In this document: in pieces, positions 15,844 to 24,473 of the stretch
Layout of the letters: every line of letters begins with the position of its first letter
Position numbering within the stretch: position 1 is the stretch's first letter
Assembly (NCBI GenBank): GCA_944385705.1
Contig: CALWYF010000004.1
Location: forward strand, 1 to 58,539
DNA length: 58,539 nt
Reading direction: 5' to 3'
DNA from: an uncultured Oscillospiraceae bacterium
GTDB taxonomy: Bacteria; Bacillota; Clostridia; Oscillospirales; Oscillospiraceae
Notes under the pieces: model-generated
Database searches by the model: none
What the model saw: the letters and a program-made list of their open reading frames with translations, nothing else
Told to the model about the DNA's origin: nothing
Made by a program: the position numbers and the translations under genes

Positions 15844-16511
15844 AACTTCACCTCCGAAATGCGCCCGTCCAGAATGTGTATGGACCGGGCCGCCTGCTTT
15901 GCCACATTGGGGTCGTGGGTTATCAGGACTATGGTGTTGCCCTGGTCGTGGAGCTCATGGAAAATGTCTATTATCTCCTGGCTGGTCTTGGAGTCCAGGG
16001 CCCCGGTGGGCTCGTCGGCCAGAATGAGCTTGGGCCGGGTGGCTATGGCCCGGGCTATGGCCACCCTCTGCTGCTGCCCGCCGGACAGCTCCGTGGGCAG
16101 GTGCTTTGCCCGCTTGGTAAGGCCCACCCGCTCCAGAGCCTCCTGCACCCGCTGCGCCCGCTCCTGGCGGGGCAGGCCCTGGTAGATAAGGGGCAGCTCC
16201 ACATTCTCCTCCGCCGTGAGCTTTGGGATAAGGTTGAAGCTCTGGAACACAAAGCCTATTTTTTCATTGCGTATCTTCGCCAGCTGGTTCTCCGAATAGG
16301 ACTCTATGGGCAGGCCGTCCAGGTGATAGCTCCCGGCGTCCGCCACGTCCAGGCAGCCGATGATGTTCATAAGTGTAGACTTGCCGCTGCCGGAGGGGCC
16401 TATGATGCTGACGAATTCCTTGGGGTAGATGTGCAGCGTGGCATGGTCCAGGGCACGGACTTTCTCGTCCCCCACGATGTACACCTTGCACAGGTCCTTG
16501 ATGTCTATCAT
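15840..16511 (-). CDS. MacB/LolD-type ABC transporter ATP-binding protein
   Basis: A 223-aa ATPase of the LolD/MacB type. Walker A is GPSGSGKST (about 39-47), the Q-loop is VFQSFNLIP, the signature LSGGQQQRVAIARAI, and Walker B LILADEPTGALD, followed by the H-loop THD. It starts 12 bp downstream of the first adaptor gene and overlaps the permease start by 4 bp, so translation of the two is coupled. It powers the adjacent permease. Confidence 0.94.
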   Translation of the reverse strand: MIDIKDLCKVYIVGDEKVRALDHATLHIYPKEFVSIIGPSGSGKSTLMNIIGCLDVADAGSYHLDGLPIESYSENQLAKIRNEKIGFVFQSFNLIPKLTAEENVELPLIYQGLPRQERAQRVQEALERVGLTKRAKHLPTELSGGQQQRVAIARAIATRPKLILADEPTGALDSKTSQEIIDIFHELHDQGNTIVLITHDPNVAKQAARSIHILDGRISEVKL

Positions 16512-16523
16512 GCCTTCGCCCCC

Positions 16524-18245
16524 TCAGTTGCCGCCGGGCATGCCGCCGCCCATACCGCCGGAGGGGGCCTCGCCGGCGCCGAAGTCACCGGTGGGCCGCT
16601 CGCCGCCCCCGAAGTCGCCGGAGGGCATTTCACCGCCGCCGAAGTCCCCTCTCTGGCCGCCGCCCATGGCGCCGAAGCCCATGGCGGCAAAGGCGTTCCG
16701 GCTCTCGGTGTAGTACACCGTGTCCCCCTCGGCCAGGCCGGACTTTATCTCCACGTAGCTGCTGTTGCTCAGGCCCGGCACCACGTCCACCCGGCCGCCG
16801 TATTCGCCGCTGTCCTCGTCATATTCGGTATACACATAGTAGCCGCTGCTGGTCTGGTGCAGGGCTTCTACCGGGATGAGCAGGGCGTCGTCCACGCCCT
16901 CGATCCTTATATCCACCCCGGCGGTCATGCCCGGGAGCATGCCCTCCACCTTGTCCAGGGTCACCACTGCGGTATAGCTGCCGTCGGAGGCGGTCTTGTC
17001 TATCTCCGTCACCGTGCCCATGAGCACATCCTCCCCCAGAGAGCTGACGGTGACCTCCGCCGTCTGGTCCAGGGCCAGGGAGAGGATGTCGTCCTCGTCC
17101 ACGCTGATGGTCACCGACACGCTCACATCCGGGGCAATGGTCAAGACCTCATCGGTCTCCCCGCTCTCCAGCTCCTCCAGCTCCGTCACCGAATACACCG
17201 TACCGGAGATGGGGGCGGTGAGGCCGCCGTACTGCTGTATCTTCAAAAGCTCCAGCAGCTCCTCCTCCGTCTCGCTGCGGCTCTGGAGCAGGGAGTCATA
17301 GCCGGCGCTGGTGCCGGTGTCGGTGAGGGCAAAAAGGGTGCCGGAGGCGCTCACCGTCTGGTTCTCCGTCACGTACACCCCGCTCACCGTCCCGGCATAG
17401 CCGGTGACCTTCAGGGGGCTGTGGACATAGAGGCTGCCGCTGCCCAGCTCCTTGCCGGTACCGTCGGTGACCGTGACCGTCTCATCCACCGCCGGGCCGT
17501 CGTCGCTTATAAGCACGGTGGCGGTGCCTCCCACTACGGAGTCCACCAGGCCCTCTTCTTCGCTGCCGTCGGAGAGGGTGACGGTGACCGCATCCCCCTC
17601 CGTCAGGGCGTCGGTCTCTATATCCAGGGCCATATAGCCGTCCAGGGAGATGAGGGCCAGGGCCCCCTTATCTACCATGACATCCGCCACGCCGGAGCCT
17701 GCCTCGGCATATATGGCCTTCACCCGGCCCGCCACGCCGGCGGAGATGTAGCTGTCCACGGTATCGCCCTCGGCCTGGGATATCTCATCGTCCAGAGTGT
17801 CCAGCTCCGACTGGAGGGTGGACATGGCGCTTCTCACGCTGGCCATATCCACCGTGGCCAGCAGCTCATCTTCCTGGAAGCTCTCGCCGAACTGGGCCAG
17901 TATCTCCGTGACTTCCACGCCCTCCGGCAGCGTCACCGTCTCGGTGTCCACGTTCTCCAGCATGCCGGAGCCGGAGACCACCGTGCTGATGGTGCCCCGC
18001 TCCACCGTGGCGCTGAGGACCTCGCCCTGGTCCATGGCGAAGTTCTCCCGCACCTGGCGGCGGAGAATGAGCACGGCGGCAATGAGCACCACCGCCAGCA
18101 CCCCCACCACTATGGCTATAGTGCGTATGCGCTTTTTCCTGCGCTCCTTTTTGCTGCGCCGGAGAGAATCGAAGAGCTCCTCGTCCCGCAGCTGTATCTC
18201 TTTGTCCGCCGCCTGTAAGGCGCCGTCTTTGTTTTCCACGTCCAT
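16524..18245 (-). CDS. Periplasmic-adaptor/HlyD-type membrane fusion protein with Gly-rich tail
   Basis: A 573-aa adaptor and the first gene of the cluster. The N-terminus is cytoplasmic and basic (RRSKKERRKKR), followed by one TM (about 42-62), two lipoyl-like halves, and barrel segments including GMLPGMTAGVDIRIEG and LLIPVEAL. The last 60 residues are Gly-rich and contain three 10-residue repeats of the form GDFGxGExPx. AAGGAG precedes ATG 18245. It is paralogous in outline to the adaptor at the other end of the cluster but lacks the Ig-like domain. Membrane-fusion proteins in Gram-positives usually act with MacB-type exporters as extracellular guides. Confidence 0.85.
   Translation of the reverse strand: MDVENKDGALQAADKEIQLRDEELFDSLRRSKKERRKKRIRTIAIVVGVLAVVLIAAVLILRRQVRENFAMDQGEVLSATVERGTISTVVSGSGMLENVDTETVTLPEGVEVTEILAQFGESFQEDELLATVDMASVRSAMSTLQSELDTLDDEISQAEGDTVDSYISAGVAGRVKAIYAEAGSGVADVMVDKGALALISLDGYMALDIETDALTEGDAVTVTLSDGSEEEGLVDSVVGGTATVLISDDGPAVDETVTVTDGTGKELGSGSLYVHSPLKVTGYAGTVSGVYVTENQTVSASGTLFALTDTGTSAGYDSLLQSRSETEEELLELLKIQQYGGLTAPISGTVYSVTELEELESGETDEVLTIAPDVSVSVTISVDEDDILSLALDQTAEVTVSSLGEDVLMGTVTEIDKTASDGSYTAVVTLDKVEGMLPGMTAGVDIRIEGVDDALLIPVEALHQTSSGYYVYTEYDEDSGEYGGRVDVVPGLSNSSYVEIKSGLAEGDTVYYTESRNAFAAMGFGAMGGGQRGDFGGGEMPSGDFGGGERPTGDFGAGEAPSGGMGGGMPGGN
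16551..16646 (-). repeat. 30-bp in-frame tandem repeats in adaptor tail
   Basis: GAAGTC recurs at 16581, 16611 and 16641 with a 30-bp period. The repeats encode GDFGGGEMPS, GDFGGGERPT and GDFGAGEAPS. These are protein repeats, not a CRISPR array. Confidence 0.8.
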
Positions 18246-18547
18246 ATGCTGCTCCTTTCCGGATTCGGGCTTTAAGGCAGGGACTCTCCCCTGCCTTTCT
18301 GTCTCCAAATTATAACGGGCGAAGCTGAAGCCATCCTTAATTTTCCGGAGAAATTTTCCCGGATTTTTCCCATGTTTTTTAATTTTCTGTTTATTTTCCT
18401 CCGGCCTTGTTTTTTTCTTTAAAGCCGGTGACCGGCATCCCTATTTTCAGTCGGAAAAGAAAAGAGCTTCTCCCGCCTTTTTTTGTTTGATATTTCCCGG
18501 CACATATGCTACTATGTTTTGAGATTTTTTACCCGGCGGAGGTCTGT
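18246..18547. other. Divergent intergenic region (adaptor / lysA)
   Basis: It holds a small hairpin in the adaptor leader (AGGCAGGG/CCTGCCT, 18273-18294), a minus-strand TATAAT at 18309-18314 whose -35 is not clear, AT-rich sequence, and the lysA promoter at 18487-18515. Confidence 0.5.
18487..18515 (+). promoter_or_regulatory. Sigma-A promoter of lysA
   Basis: TTGATA (18487-18492), a 17-bp spacer, and TACTAT (18510-18515), 32 bp before the start codon. Confidence 0.65.
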
Positions 18548-19858
18548 ATGGAAAAGGATGAATTTATAAGCGACAATCTTTCTGTAGGTGAAAACGGCCA
18601 CCTTTATTTCCGTAACCACGACACGGTGGAGCTGGCGGAGAAATACTCCACTCCTCTTTACCTCATGGATGAGGTGCGCATAAGGGAGAACATGGAGATG
18701 TACACAAAAGCCTTCCGGGAGAGCTTCGGCCCCGGCTCCCTGCCCATCTATGCGGGCAAGGCCAACTCCTTCAAGCGCATATATGAAATTGCCCGGGAGG
18801 AGGGCATGGGCATTGACGCCGTGTCCGCCGGGGAGCTGTACACCGCCATGAAGGCGGGCTTCCCCCTGGAGCGGGCCTTCTTCCAGGGCAACAACAAAAC
18901 CGACTGGGACATAGCCTTCGCCATGGATATGGGTGTGGGCTACTTTGTGGTGGATAACCGGGAGGAGCTGGACGCCATAGCCCGGATAGCCTCCGAGAGA
19001 GGCATACGCCAAAAGCTGCTTTTGCGCCTCACCCCGGGCATAGATCCCCACACCTACGACGCCGTAGCCACCGGCAAGGTGGACAGCAAGTTCGGCACCG
19101 CCATCGAGACCGGCCAGGCCCGTGAGATGCTGGAGCACACCCTCGGTTTGCCCTCCATCGAACTGAAGGGCCTCCACTGCCACGTGGGCTCCCAGGTCTT
19201 CGGGGAGGACGTCTTTGAGCGCAGCGCCGACATTATGCTGGAATTCATGGACAGCTGCAACCGGGACTACAATCTGCACCTAGAGATCCTGGATCTGGGG
19301 GGCGGATACGGAGTGCGCTACGTAAAGGAGGACGGCTATGTGGACATCCCCGCCGCCATTGCCGACGTAGCGGAGCACATGAAAAAGACCTGCGCCCGGC
19401 TGGGCATGGAGCTGCCCAAAATCATCATGGAACCGGGGCGCAGCATCGTTGCCGACGCCGGGCTCACCCTCTACACCGTGGGCACGGTGAAAAAGATCAC
19501 CGGCTACAAAAACTATGTCTCCGTTGACGGGGGCATGTCCGACAATCCCCGCTACGCCCTCTACCGCTCCAAGTATACTGTGCTGCTGGCCTCCCGGCCG
19601 AAGGCTGAGGCCAATCTCCTTTGCGACGTGGTGGGCCGCTGCTGCGAAAGCGACGACGTCATCCAGCCCAACGTGCTGCTGCCGGAGCCGGAGAGGGGAG
19701 AGATACTGGCCGTATGCACCACCGGGGCTTACAATTACTCCATGGCCTCCAATTACAACCGCCTGGCCCGCCCGGCCATGGTGATGCTCACGGAGGATTC
19801 GGACTACCTGGCGGTGCGCCGGGAGACTCTGGATGACCTGGTGAGAAACGATATATAA
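18548..19858 (+). CDS. lysA: Diaminopimelate decarboxylase
   Basis: A 436-aa PLP enzyme that converts meso-diaminopimelate to L-lysine, the last lysine step. The fold-III PLP lysine lies in YAGKANSF near residue 73, with HCHVGSQ, LGGGYGVRY and EPGRSIVADAG forming the cofactor and phosphate-binding sites. The C-terminal Cys (GRCCESDDV) and the final Tyr (GAYNYSMASNYN) are the substrate-side residues. GGAGG five bases before ATG 18548 decides the start. It is monocistronic, with its own promoter and terminator. Confidence 0.95.
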   Translation: MEKDEFISDNLSVGENGHLYFRNHDTVELAEKYSTPLYLMDEVRIRENMEMYTKAFRESFGPGSLPIYAGKANSFKRIYEIAREEGMGIDAVSAGELYTAMKAGFPLERAFFQGNNKTDWDIAFAMDMGVGYFVVDNREELDAIARIASERGIRQKLLLRLTPGIDPHTYDAVATGKVDSKFGTAIETGQAREMLEHTLGLPSIELKGLHCHVGSQVFGEDVFERSADIMLEFMDSCNRDYNLHLEILDLGGGYGVRYVKEDGYVDIPAAIADVAEHMKKTCARLGMELPKIIMEPGRSIVADAGLTLYTVGTVKKITGYKNYVSVDGGMSDNPRYALYRSKYTVLLASRPKAEANLLCDVVGRCCESDDVIQPNVLLPEPERGEILAVCTTGAYNYSMASNYNRLARPAMVMLTEDSDYLAVRRETLDDLVRNDI

Positions 19859-19886
19859 TATAATAGTATAATGTGATGCAAAGTCT

Positions 19887-19922
19887 AAAAGGCCGGCTGC
19901 AAATGCAGCCGGCCTTTTGCCT
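19887..19922 (+). terminator. Bidirectional terminator between lysA and CoA-disulfide reductase gene
   Basis: A long stem AAAAGGCCGGCTGC / GCAGCCGGCCTTTT, with A-run and T-run on opposite sides, serves both converging genes. Confidence 0.9.
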
Positions 19923-19941
19923 TGGTTTTACTGTTTGATTT

Positions 19942-21636
19942 TCAGAGCTTCTCCATACCGCAGTCGTAGGCCTCCCGGATGAGGCAGCGGTCGGAGGTGA
20001 CGGTGGAATAGAAGCCGTGGCCGCCGGAGAAGTTGTAGCAGTCGTAGCCGTGACCTGTGAGTATGCGGCAGGCCACATAGCTTCTCAGGCCGCTCTGGCA
20101 CATGACGTACACCGGCTTTCCCTGGGGGATCTCCCCTATGCGCTCTCTCAGCTCGTCCACGGGGATGTTGATAAAGTCGGGGGCATGGCCTCTGGAATAC
20201 TCCGCCACGGTGCGGGTATCCAGCAGAGTCACGCTGCCGTCTCTGGGTAGCTTTTCCACGTCCTCCACATGGAACTGCTTCACCAGGCCCTTGGCCAGGT
20301 TCTCCACCATAAAGCCCGCCATATTCACCGAGTCCTTAGCGGAGGAGTAGGGGGGAGCGTAGGCCAGGTCCAGTGTGGCCAGCTCTGTGGCCTTCATGCC
20401 GCAGTGGATGGCAGTGGCCAGCACGTCTATCCGCTTGTCCACTCCCTCATAGCCCACTATCTGGGCCCCCAGGAGCCGATACGTGCCCTTTTCAAAGACC
20501 ACCTTCAAGGTCATGACCTTGCCGCCGGGATAATAGCCAGCATGGCTCATGGGGGAGAGGACCACCTTGTCCACATCAAAGCCCGCCTTTTTGGCGTTGG
20601 TCTCGTTAAGGCCGGTGGCAGCGGCGGTCATGTCAAAGAGCTTCAGCACGGAGCTGCCCTGGGAGCCGGGATAACGGCTGTCCCCGCCGCAGATATTGTC
20701 GGCGGCAATGCGGCCCTGCTTGTTTGCCGGGCCCGCCAGGGAGATCACCGCATCCTGACCGGAGACATAGTTCTTCACCTGCACCGCATCACCCACGGCG
20801 TAGATATCCGGAACTGAGGTCTCCATCCTGTCGTTTACAACGATGCTGCCCTTGATGCCCAGCTCCAGCCCGGCCTCCGCCGCCAGGCGGCTGTCGGGGC
20901 TGACGCCGATGGCCAGCACCACCATGTCCGCATGGAGGGGAGCGGCGTCCTTCAGCAGCACGTCCACTCCGCCGTCCTTCTCCTCAAAGCCCTCCACGGT
21001 GTGGCCCAGGGCCAGCTTTACCCCGTGGCGGCGCATCTGGTTGTGGATATAGGCGGCCATATCGGAATCGAAGGGATTCATCAGCTGCTTTGGTCTCTGG
21101 ACTATGGTCACTTCCAGGCCCAGCTCCCGCAGGTTCTCCGCCAGCTCCAGGCTTATGAAGCCGCCTCCCGCCAGCACGGCGGACTTGGGCTTCTTCTCCA
21201 CCACGTAGTTTCTTATCTTAAAGCAGTCCTCCACGGTGCGCAGGGTGAAGAGCTTGTCTATCCCCGCGCCCGGAAGCTTGGGCTGGGTGGGCTTTGCCCC
21301 GGGGGAGAGGATGAGCTTGTCATAGCTCTCTTCAAACTCCTCGCCGGTCTCCAGATTCCGGACGGAAACGGTCTTCTTCTCCGGGTGGATGGCGGTGACC
21401 TCGTGGTGCACCTTCATGTCTACCCGGAAACGGGAATAAAAGCTCTCCGGGGTCTGAAGGGTCAGCTCCTCCGGGTCCTCTATAGTGCCGCCGATGTAAT
21501 AGGGCAGTCCGCAGTTGGCATAGGAAATGTAACCGGAACGCTCAAAGACCACTATCTCCGCCTGCTCGTCCAGACGGCGGAGCCGGGCTGCCGCAGAAGC
21601 TCCTCCTGCCACACCGCCTACAATGACAACTTTCAT
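19942..21636 (-). CDS. cdr: CoA-disulfide reductase with C-terminal rhodanese domain
   Basis: A 564-aa FAD-dependent pyridine-nucleotide disulfide oxidoreductase. The N-terminal FAD motif is VIVGGVAGGASAAARLR, and the single redox Cys is C42 in SYANCGLPYYIGG, the signature of CoA-disulfide reductases rather than two-Cys enzymes. An NAD(P)H fold (SAVLAGGGFISLELAE) and a dimerisation domain follow. The C-terminal rhodanese domain (about 460-560) has its active-site Cys513 in MCQSGLRS. Such fusions reduce CoA disulfide, CoA persulfide or polysulfide. It follows directly on a free-standing rhodanese gene. Confidence 0.9.
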   Translation of the reverse strand: MKVVIVGGVAGGASAAARLRRLDEQAEIVVFERSGYISYANCGLPYYIGGTIEDPEELTLQTPESFYSRFRVDMKVHHEVTAIHPEKKTVSVRNLETGEEFEESYDKLILSPGAKPTQPKLPGAGIDKLFTLRTVEDCFKIRNYVVEKKPKSAVLAGGGFISLELAENLRELGLEVTIVQRPKQLMNPFDSDMAAYIHNQMRRHGVKLALGHTVEGFEEKDGGVDVLLKDAAPLHADMVVLAIGVSPDSRLAAEAGLELGIKGSIVVNDRMETSVPDIYAVGDAVQVKNYVSGQDAVISLAGPANKQGRIAADNICGGDSRYPGSQGSSVLKLFDMTAAATGLNETNAKKAGFDVDKVVLSPMSHAGYYPGGKVMTLKVVFEKGTYRLLGAQIVGYEGVDKRIDVLATAIHCGMKATELATLDLAYAPPYSSAKDSVNMAGFMVENLAKGLVKQFHVEDVEKLPRDGSVTLLDTRTVAEYSRGHAPDFINIPVDELRERIGEIPQGKPVYVMCQSGLRSYVACRILTGHGYDCYNFSGGHGFYSTVTSDRCLIREAYDCGMEKL

Positions 21637-21957
21637 TTAATATTCCACCTCTCCTTTATATCCGGCTATGCCGCCGATGTTTTTCACATTGTTATAACCC
21701 ATGCGCTGGAGTATGGCCGCCGCCTGGCTGCTCCGGGCTCCGCTGAGGCAATAGACATACACGGGGCTGTCTTTGCCCACGCCTATGCTCTTGCGGCCGC
21801 TGAGGCTGGGCAAGGGGAGATTCACGCTGCCGGGTATATGTCCCTGGCGGTATTCGTCGGCTCCACGCACGTCCACAAGAAGGGCTCCCGGATTGTTCCG
21901 GTACTCCTCCACTCCGGCGTTTATATCAGGTCTTTTGAAAATGTCCAATATACTCAT
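21637..21957 (-). CDS. Single-domain rhodanese-like sulfurtransferase
   Basis: A 106-aa rhodanese domain: VDVRGADEYRQGHIPGSVNLP in the first half and the active-site loop CLSGARSS with Cys70. It would carry sulfur as a Cys-persulfide. The stop codon directly abuts the start of the CoA-disulfide reductase gene, so the two are translated together and probably work on the same sulfane-sulfur pool. Confidence 0.9.
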   Translation of the reverse strand: MSILDIFKRPDINAGVEEYRNNPGALLVDVRGADEYRQGHIPGSVNLPLPSLSGRKSIGVGKDSPVYVYCLSGARSSQAAAILQRMGYNNVKNIGGIAGYKGEVEY

Positions 21958-22059
21958 GGCTCTTCCCCTTTTCTCTTTATGCAGGCCCGGAGCTTCTCCG
22001 GGAGCCCTTATCTTCTGTTTTTATTATAAAAGGAAAAGCCCTGTCCTTCCGTGATGAAA

Positions 22060-22473
22060 TCACCTTTTCAGACTGCCCAGGTAACCCTCCAGCAGCAGGC
22101 TGGCCGCCACGGCGTCCACAGTCTTCCGGTGCTTCTTCTCCTTCTTGCCGTTGGCGTGGAGAATGGCGTGGGCCTCGATGCTGCTGCGCCGCTCGTCCCA
22201 GAGCGTCACCGGCAGGCCGCACTCCTCCTCCAGCAGCGCCTTGAACTCCCGGCATTTTTCCGCCCTGGGTCCCTCGCTGCCGTCCATGTTCTTTGGCAGA
22301 CCCAGCACCAGGGTGCCCACCTCCCGTTCCTTTGCCTCCCGGGCTATGCGCCCGGCCAGACGCTGGGGGTTCCATTCCTCCACGGTCCAGGCTTCACCGC
22401 ACATAAAGCCCAGCAGGTCGCTCACCGCAAGACCGGTGCGGGCGTCGCCGTAATCTATGGCCATTATCCTCAT
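22060..22473 (-). CDS. ruvX: Holliday junction resolvase RuvX/YqgF
   Basis: A 137-aa RNase H-fold nuclease of the YqgF family, implicated in Holliday junction resolution and in 16S rRNA 5'-end processing. Catalytic acidic positions are visible: AIDYGDARTG at the N-terminus, the Glu in WDERRSS and the Asp in TVDAVAASLLLEGYL. It begins 9 bp after folC, in the same operon. Confidence 0.92.
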   Translation of the reverse strand: MRIMAIDYGDARTGLAVSDLLGFMCGEAWTVEEWNPQRLAGRIAREAKEREVGTLVLGLPKNMDGSEGPRAEKCREFKALLEEECGLPVTLWDERRSSIEAHAILHANGKKEKKHRKTVDAVAASLLLEGYLGSLKR

Positions 22474-22482
22474 GGTCTCACC

Positions 22483-23748
22483 TCAATGCAGGTCAAAGCA
22501 GGCCCGGATGGGGCCCACGGAGTACAGGGAGCCCACGGCGCAGACCATGCCTTCCTCCCCGGCGGAATCCATGGCGGCCCCCACCGCCTCCTTTATATCC
22601 GGGCAGACCTGCACCGGCTTTCCGAACTTCTCCAGATATTTCCCCAGCTCCTCCGCAGGCAGGGCCCGGTTGCTGTCCGGAGTGGTGGCCACGAACTCAT
22701 CCGCCGCCTCGTTGAGGATATCCATGGTACCGGCCCAGTCCTTGTCCGAGAGCATGCCCACCAGCAGCACCCGGTGAGTTTCCGGGAAATAGTTCAGGAG
22801 ATTTGCGGTAACGGTGCGGGCGCACTGGGGATTGTGGCCCCCGTCCACCACGAACATGGGCTCGTCATGGATTATCTCAAAGCGGCCGGGCCAGCTCACG
22901 GCATAGATGCCGTGCTCCACCTCGCCCTGTTCCAGCTTCCAGCCCAGTTTTCGCAGCTGCTCCACCGTCTCCAGGGCCACGGCGGCGTTTTTCAGCTGGT
23001 GCTCCCCCAGCAGGGGCAGGGCATAGTGCTCCCCCTTGTAGCTGAAGCTCTGGCCGTAGATGCTGTCGAATTCCTTTTCGATTTTTGAAAAGTCCGCCAC
23101 AGTCAGCTCCGAGTCCAGCTCCCGGCAGCGCGCCCTTATCACGTCCATGACGCTCTCCTGCTGCTGATACAGCACGCAGGGGCGGCCCCTCTTTATTATC
23201 CCCGCCTTTTCGGCGGCTATCTTCTCCAGGGTATCCCCCAGCACCTCCGTGTGGTCCAGACCGATGTTCATTATCACCGAGACCTCAGGGGAATCTATCA
23301 CATTGGTGGCGTCCAGCCTCCCTCCCAGGCCCGTCTCCAGCACGGCAATGTCGCAGCTCTGCTCTTTGAACCACAGCAGGGCCGCCGCCGTCATCAGCTC
23401 GAACTCCGTGGGGTGCTGCTCCATGGCCTCAGCCGGAGGCTTTATCCGGCTGACTGTGTCCGCCAGAGCCTCATCCTCTATCTGCTTGCCGTTTATCTGC
23501 ATGCGCTCGTTGAAGCGGAAGAGATAGGGGGAGGTGAAAAGCCCGGTCTTGTAGCCGCAGCATTTCAGCACCGAGGAGAGAAGGGCGGCGCAGCTGCCCT
23601 TGCCGTTGGTGCCGGCAATGTGTATGAATTTCAGGCCGTCCTGAGGTCTGCCCAGTCTCTCCAGCAGCTCCCCCACCCGCTCCAGGCCCGGCTTTGAGCC
23701 CAGCCAGGACACGCCGTTTATGTATTCCAGAGCCTCTTTGTAATCCAT
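22483..23748 (-). CDS. folC: Folylpolyglutamate synthase / dihydrofolate synthase
   Basis: A 421-aa Mur-ligase-family enzyme that adds glutamate to dihydropteroate and folates. The ATP P-loop is IAGTNGKGSCAALL near 45-58, the Mur-type central motif is LETGLGGRLDATN, and VVDGGHNPQ begins the C-terminal ligase domain. Length and order match bacterial FolC. It is the first gene of folC-ruvX and diverges from the rpmG promoter. Confidence 0.95.
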   Translation of the reverse strand: MDYKEALEYINGVSWLGSKPGLERVGELLERLGRPQDGLKFIHIAGTNGKGSCAALLSSVLKCCGYKTGLFTSPYLFRFNERMQINGKQIEDEALADTVSRIKPPAEAMEQHPTEFELMTAAALLWFKEQSCDIAVLETGLGGRLDATNVIDSPEVSVIMNIGLDHTEVLGDTLEKIAAEKAGIIKRGRPCVLYQQQESVMDVIRARCRELDSELTVADFSKIEKEFDSIYGQSFSYKGEHYALPLLGEHQLKNAAVALETVEQLRKLGWKLEQGEVEHGIYAVSWPGRFEIIHDEPMFVVDGGHNPQCARTVTANLLNYFPETHRVLLVGMLSDKDWAGTMDILNEAADEFVATTPDSNRALPAEELGKYLEKFGKPVQVCPDIKEAVGAAMDSAGEEGMVCAVGSLYSVGPIRACFDLH

Positions 23749-23849
23749 CTTGCTCTCCTGTTCCTAACTGTAGTTTTATCTCACAGTGAATATAGCACCA
23801 AAAGCCTTGAACGGCAAGGGAAATTCCGGGAAAAAAGTTCAAAAAAATG

Positions 23850-23878
23850 TTGACCTTGTCCCTGGCTTATGATATAGT
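23850..23878 (+). promoter_or_regulatory. Sigma-A promoter of rpmG-secE-nusG-rplK-rplA
   Basis: TTGACC (23850-23855), a 17-bp spacer, and TATAGT (23873-23878). Confidence 0.8.
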
Positions 23879-23884
23879 ATGTGT

Positions 23885-24012
23885 TACCTGTCGGACGAGA
23901 GGTCTTTTTTTCGTGCGCTTTTTTGCGCAGCCGAAAAAGTCCCCGGCGTCCATATACAGGGAGGCAATGCCCGGTGCAATGCCGGGTAAATAAAATAGGA
24001 GGTGCCGAAAGA
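23885..24012 (+). promoter_or_regulatory. Leader of the ribosomal protein operon
   Basis: A 5' untranslated region of about 128 nt with two hairpin candidates: GTGCGC/GCGCAG around 23914-23930 and CCCGG/CCGGG at about 23969-23987. It ends in AGGAGGTG. I do not recognise a known ribosomal-protein leader motif. Confidence 0.4.
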
Positions 24013-24174
24013 ATGGCTGCAGGCGCAAGAGTTAAAATCACACTCAGATGCGAAGAATGCAAGCAGAGGAACTACAACACGGTCAAGAACAAGAAGAACA
24101 CTTCCGACCGTTTGGAGCGCAGCAAGTATTGCCCCTTCTGCAGAAAGCACACCAAGCATGTGGAAACCAAGTAA
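24013..24174 (+). CDS. rpmG: 50S ribosomal protein L33
   Basis: A 53-aa L33. The two Cys pairs, CEEC and CPFC, are intact, so this is the zinc-binding (C+) form. The start is ATG 24013, after AGGAGGTG; the upstream open frame is leader sequence. It heads a secE-nusG-rplK-rplA operon, the usual Firmicutes order. Confidence 0.95.
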   Translation: MAAGARVKITLRCEECKQRNYNTVKNKKNTSDRLERSKYCPFCRKHTKHVETK

Positions 24175-24195
24175 GTTCTGAAAGGATGCGTTAAA

Positions 24196-24468
24196 ATGGC
24201 TGAAGAAAAGAAACGCGGCAGCGCACCCAGCAAGGCCGTCACCGCCGTCAAAAAGGACGACACCAAGCCCGGCTTCTTTCAGAGGATAGGCCGCTGGTTC
24301 CGTGAGATGAAGAGCGAACTTAAAAAGGTCATTTGGCCCACGCCCAAAGCTTTGGGTAAGAACGTGCTCATCTCCCTGGGCGTAATGTTTGTTTCCGCTA
24401 TTGTCCTTTGGGGCTTTGACGAACTGGCCACCATGCTGGTCAACGGACTGCTCACTCTGGCAGGGTAA
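24196..24468 (+). CDS. secE: Preprotein translocase subunit SecE
   Basis: A 90-aa SecE of the single-TM Gram-positive type. The N-terminus is basic and low-complexity, then FREMKSELKKVIWPTPKAL is the conserved amphipathic segment, and one TM (about 54-75) follows. It clamps SecY in the Sec translocon. It lies between rpmG and nusG. Confidence 0.95.
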   Translation: MAEEKKRGSAPSKAVTAVKKDDTKPGFFQRIGRWFREMKSELKKVIWPTPKALGKNVLISLGVMFVSAIVLWGFDELATMLVNGLLTLAG

Positions 24469-24473
24469 GCGAT

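Noticed and set aside
16551-16646. Regular 30-bp repeats as a possible CRISPR array
   Set aside because: The units are contiguous, have no spacers and are in frame within the adaptor gene, encoding GDFGxGExPx.
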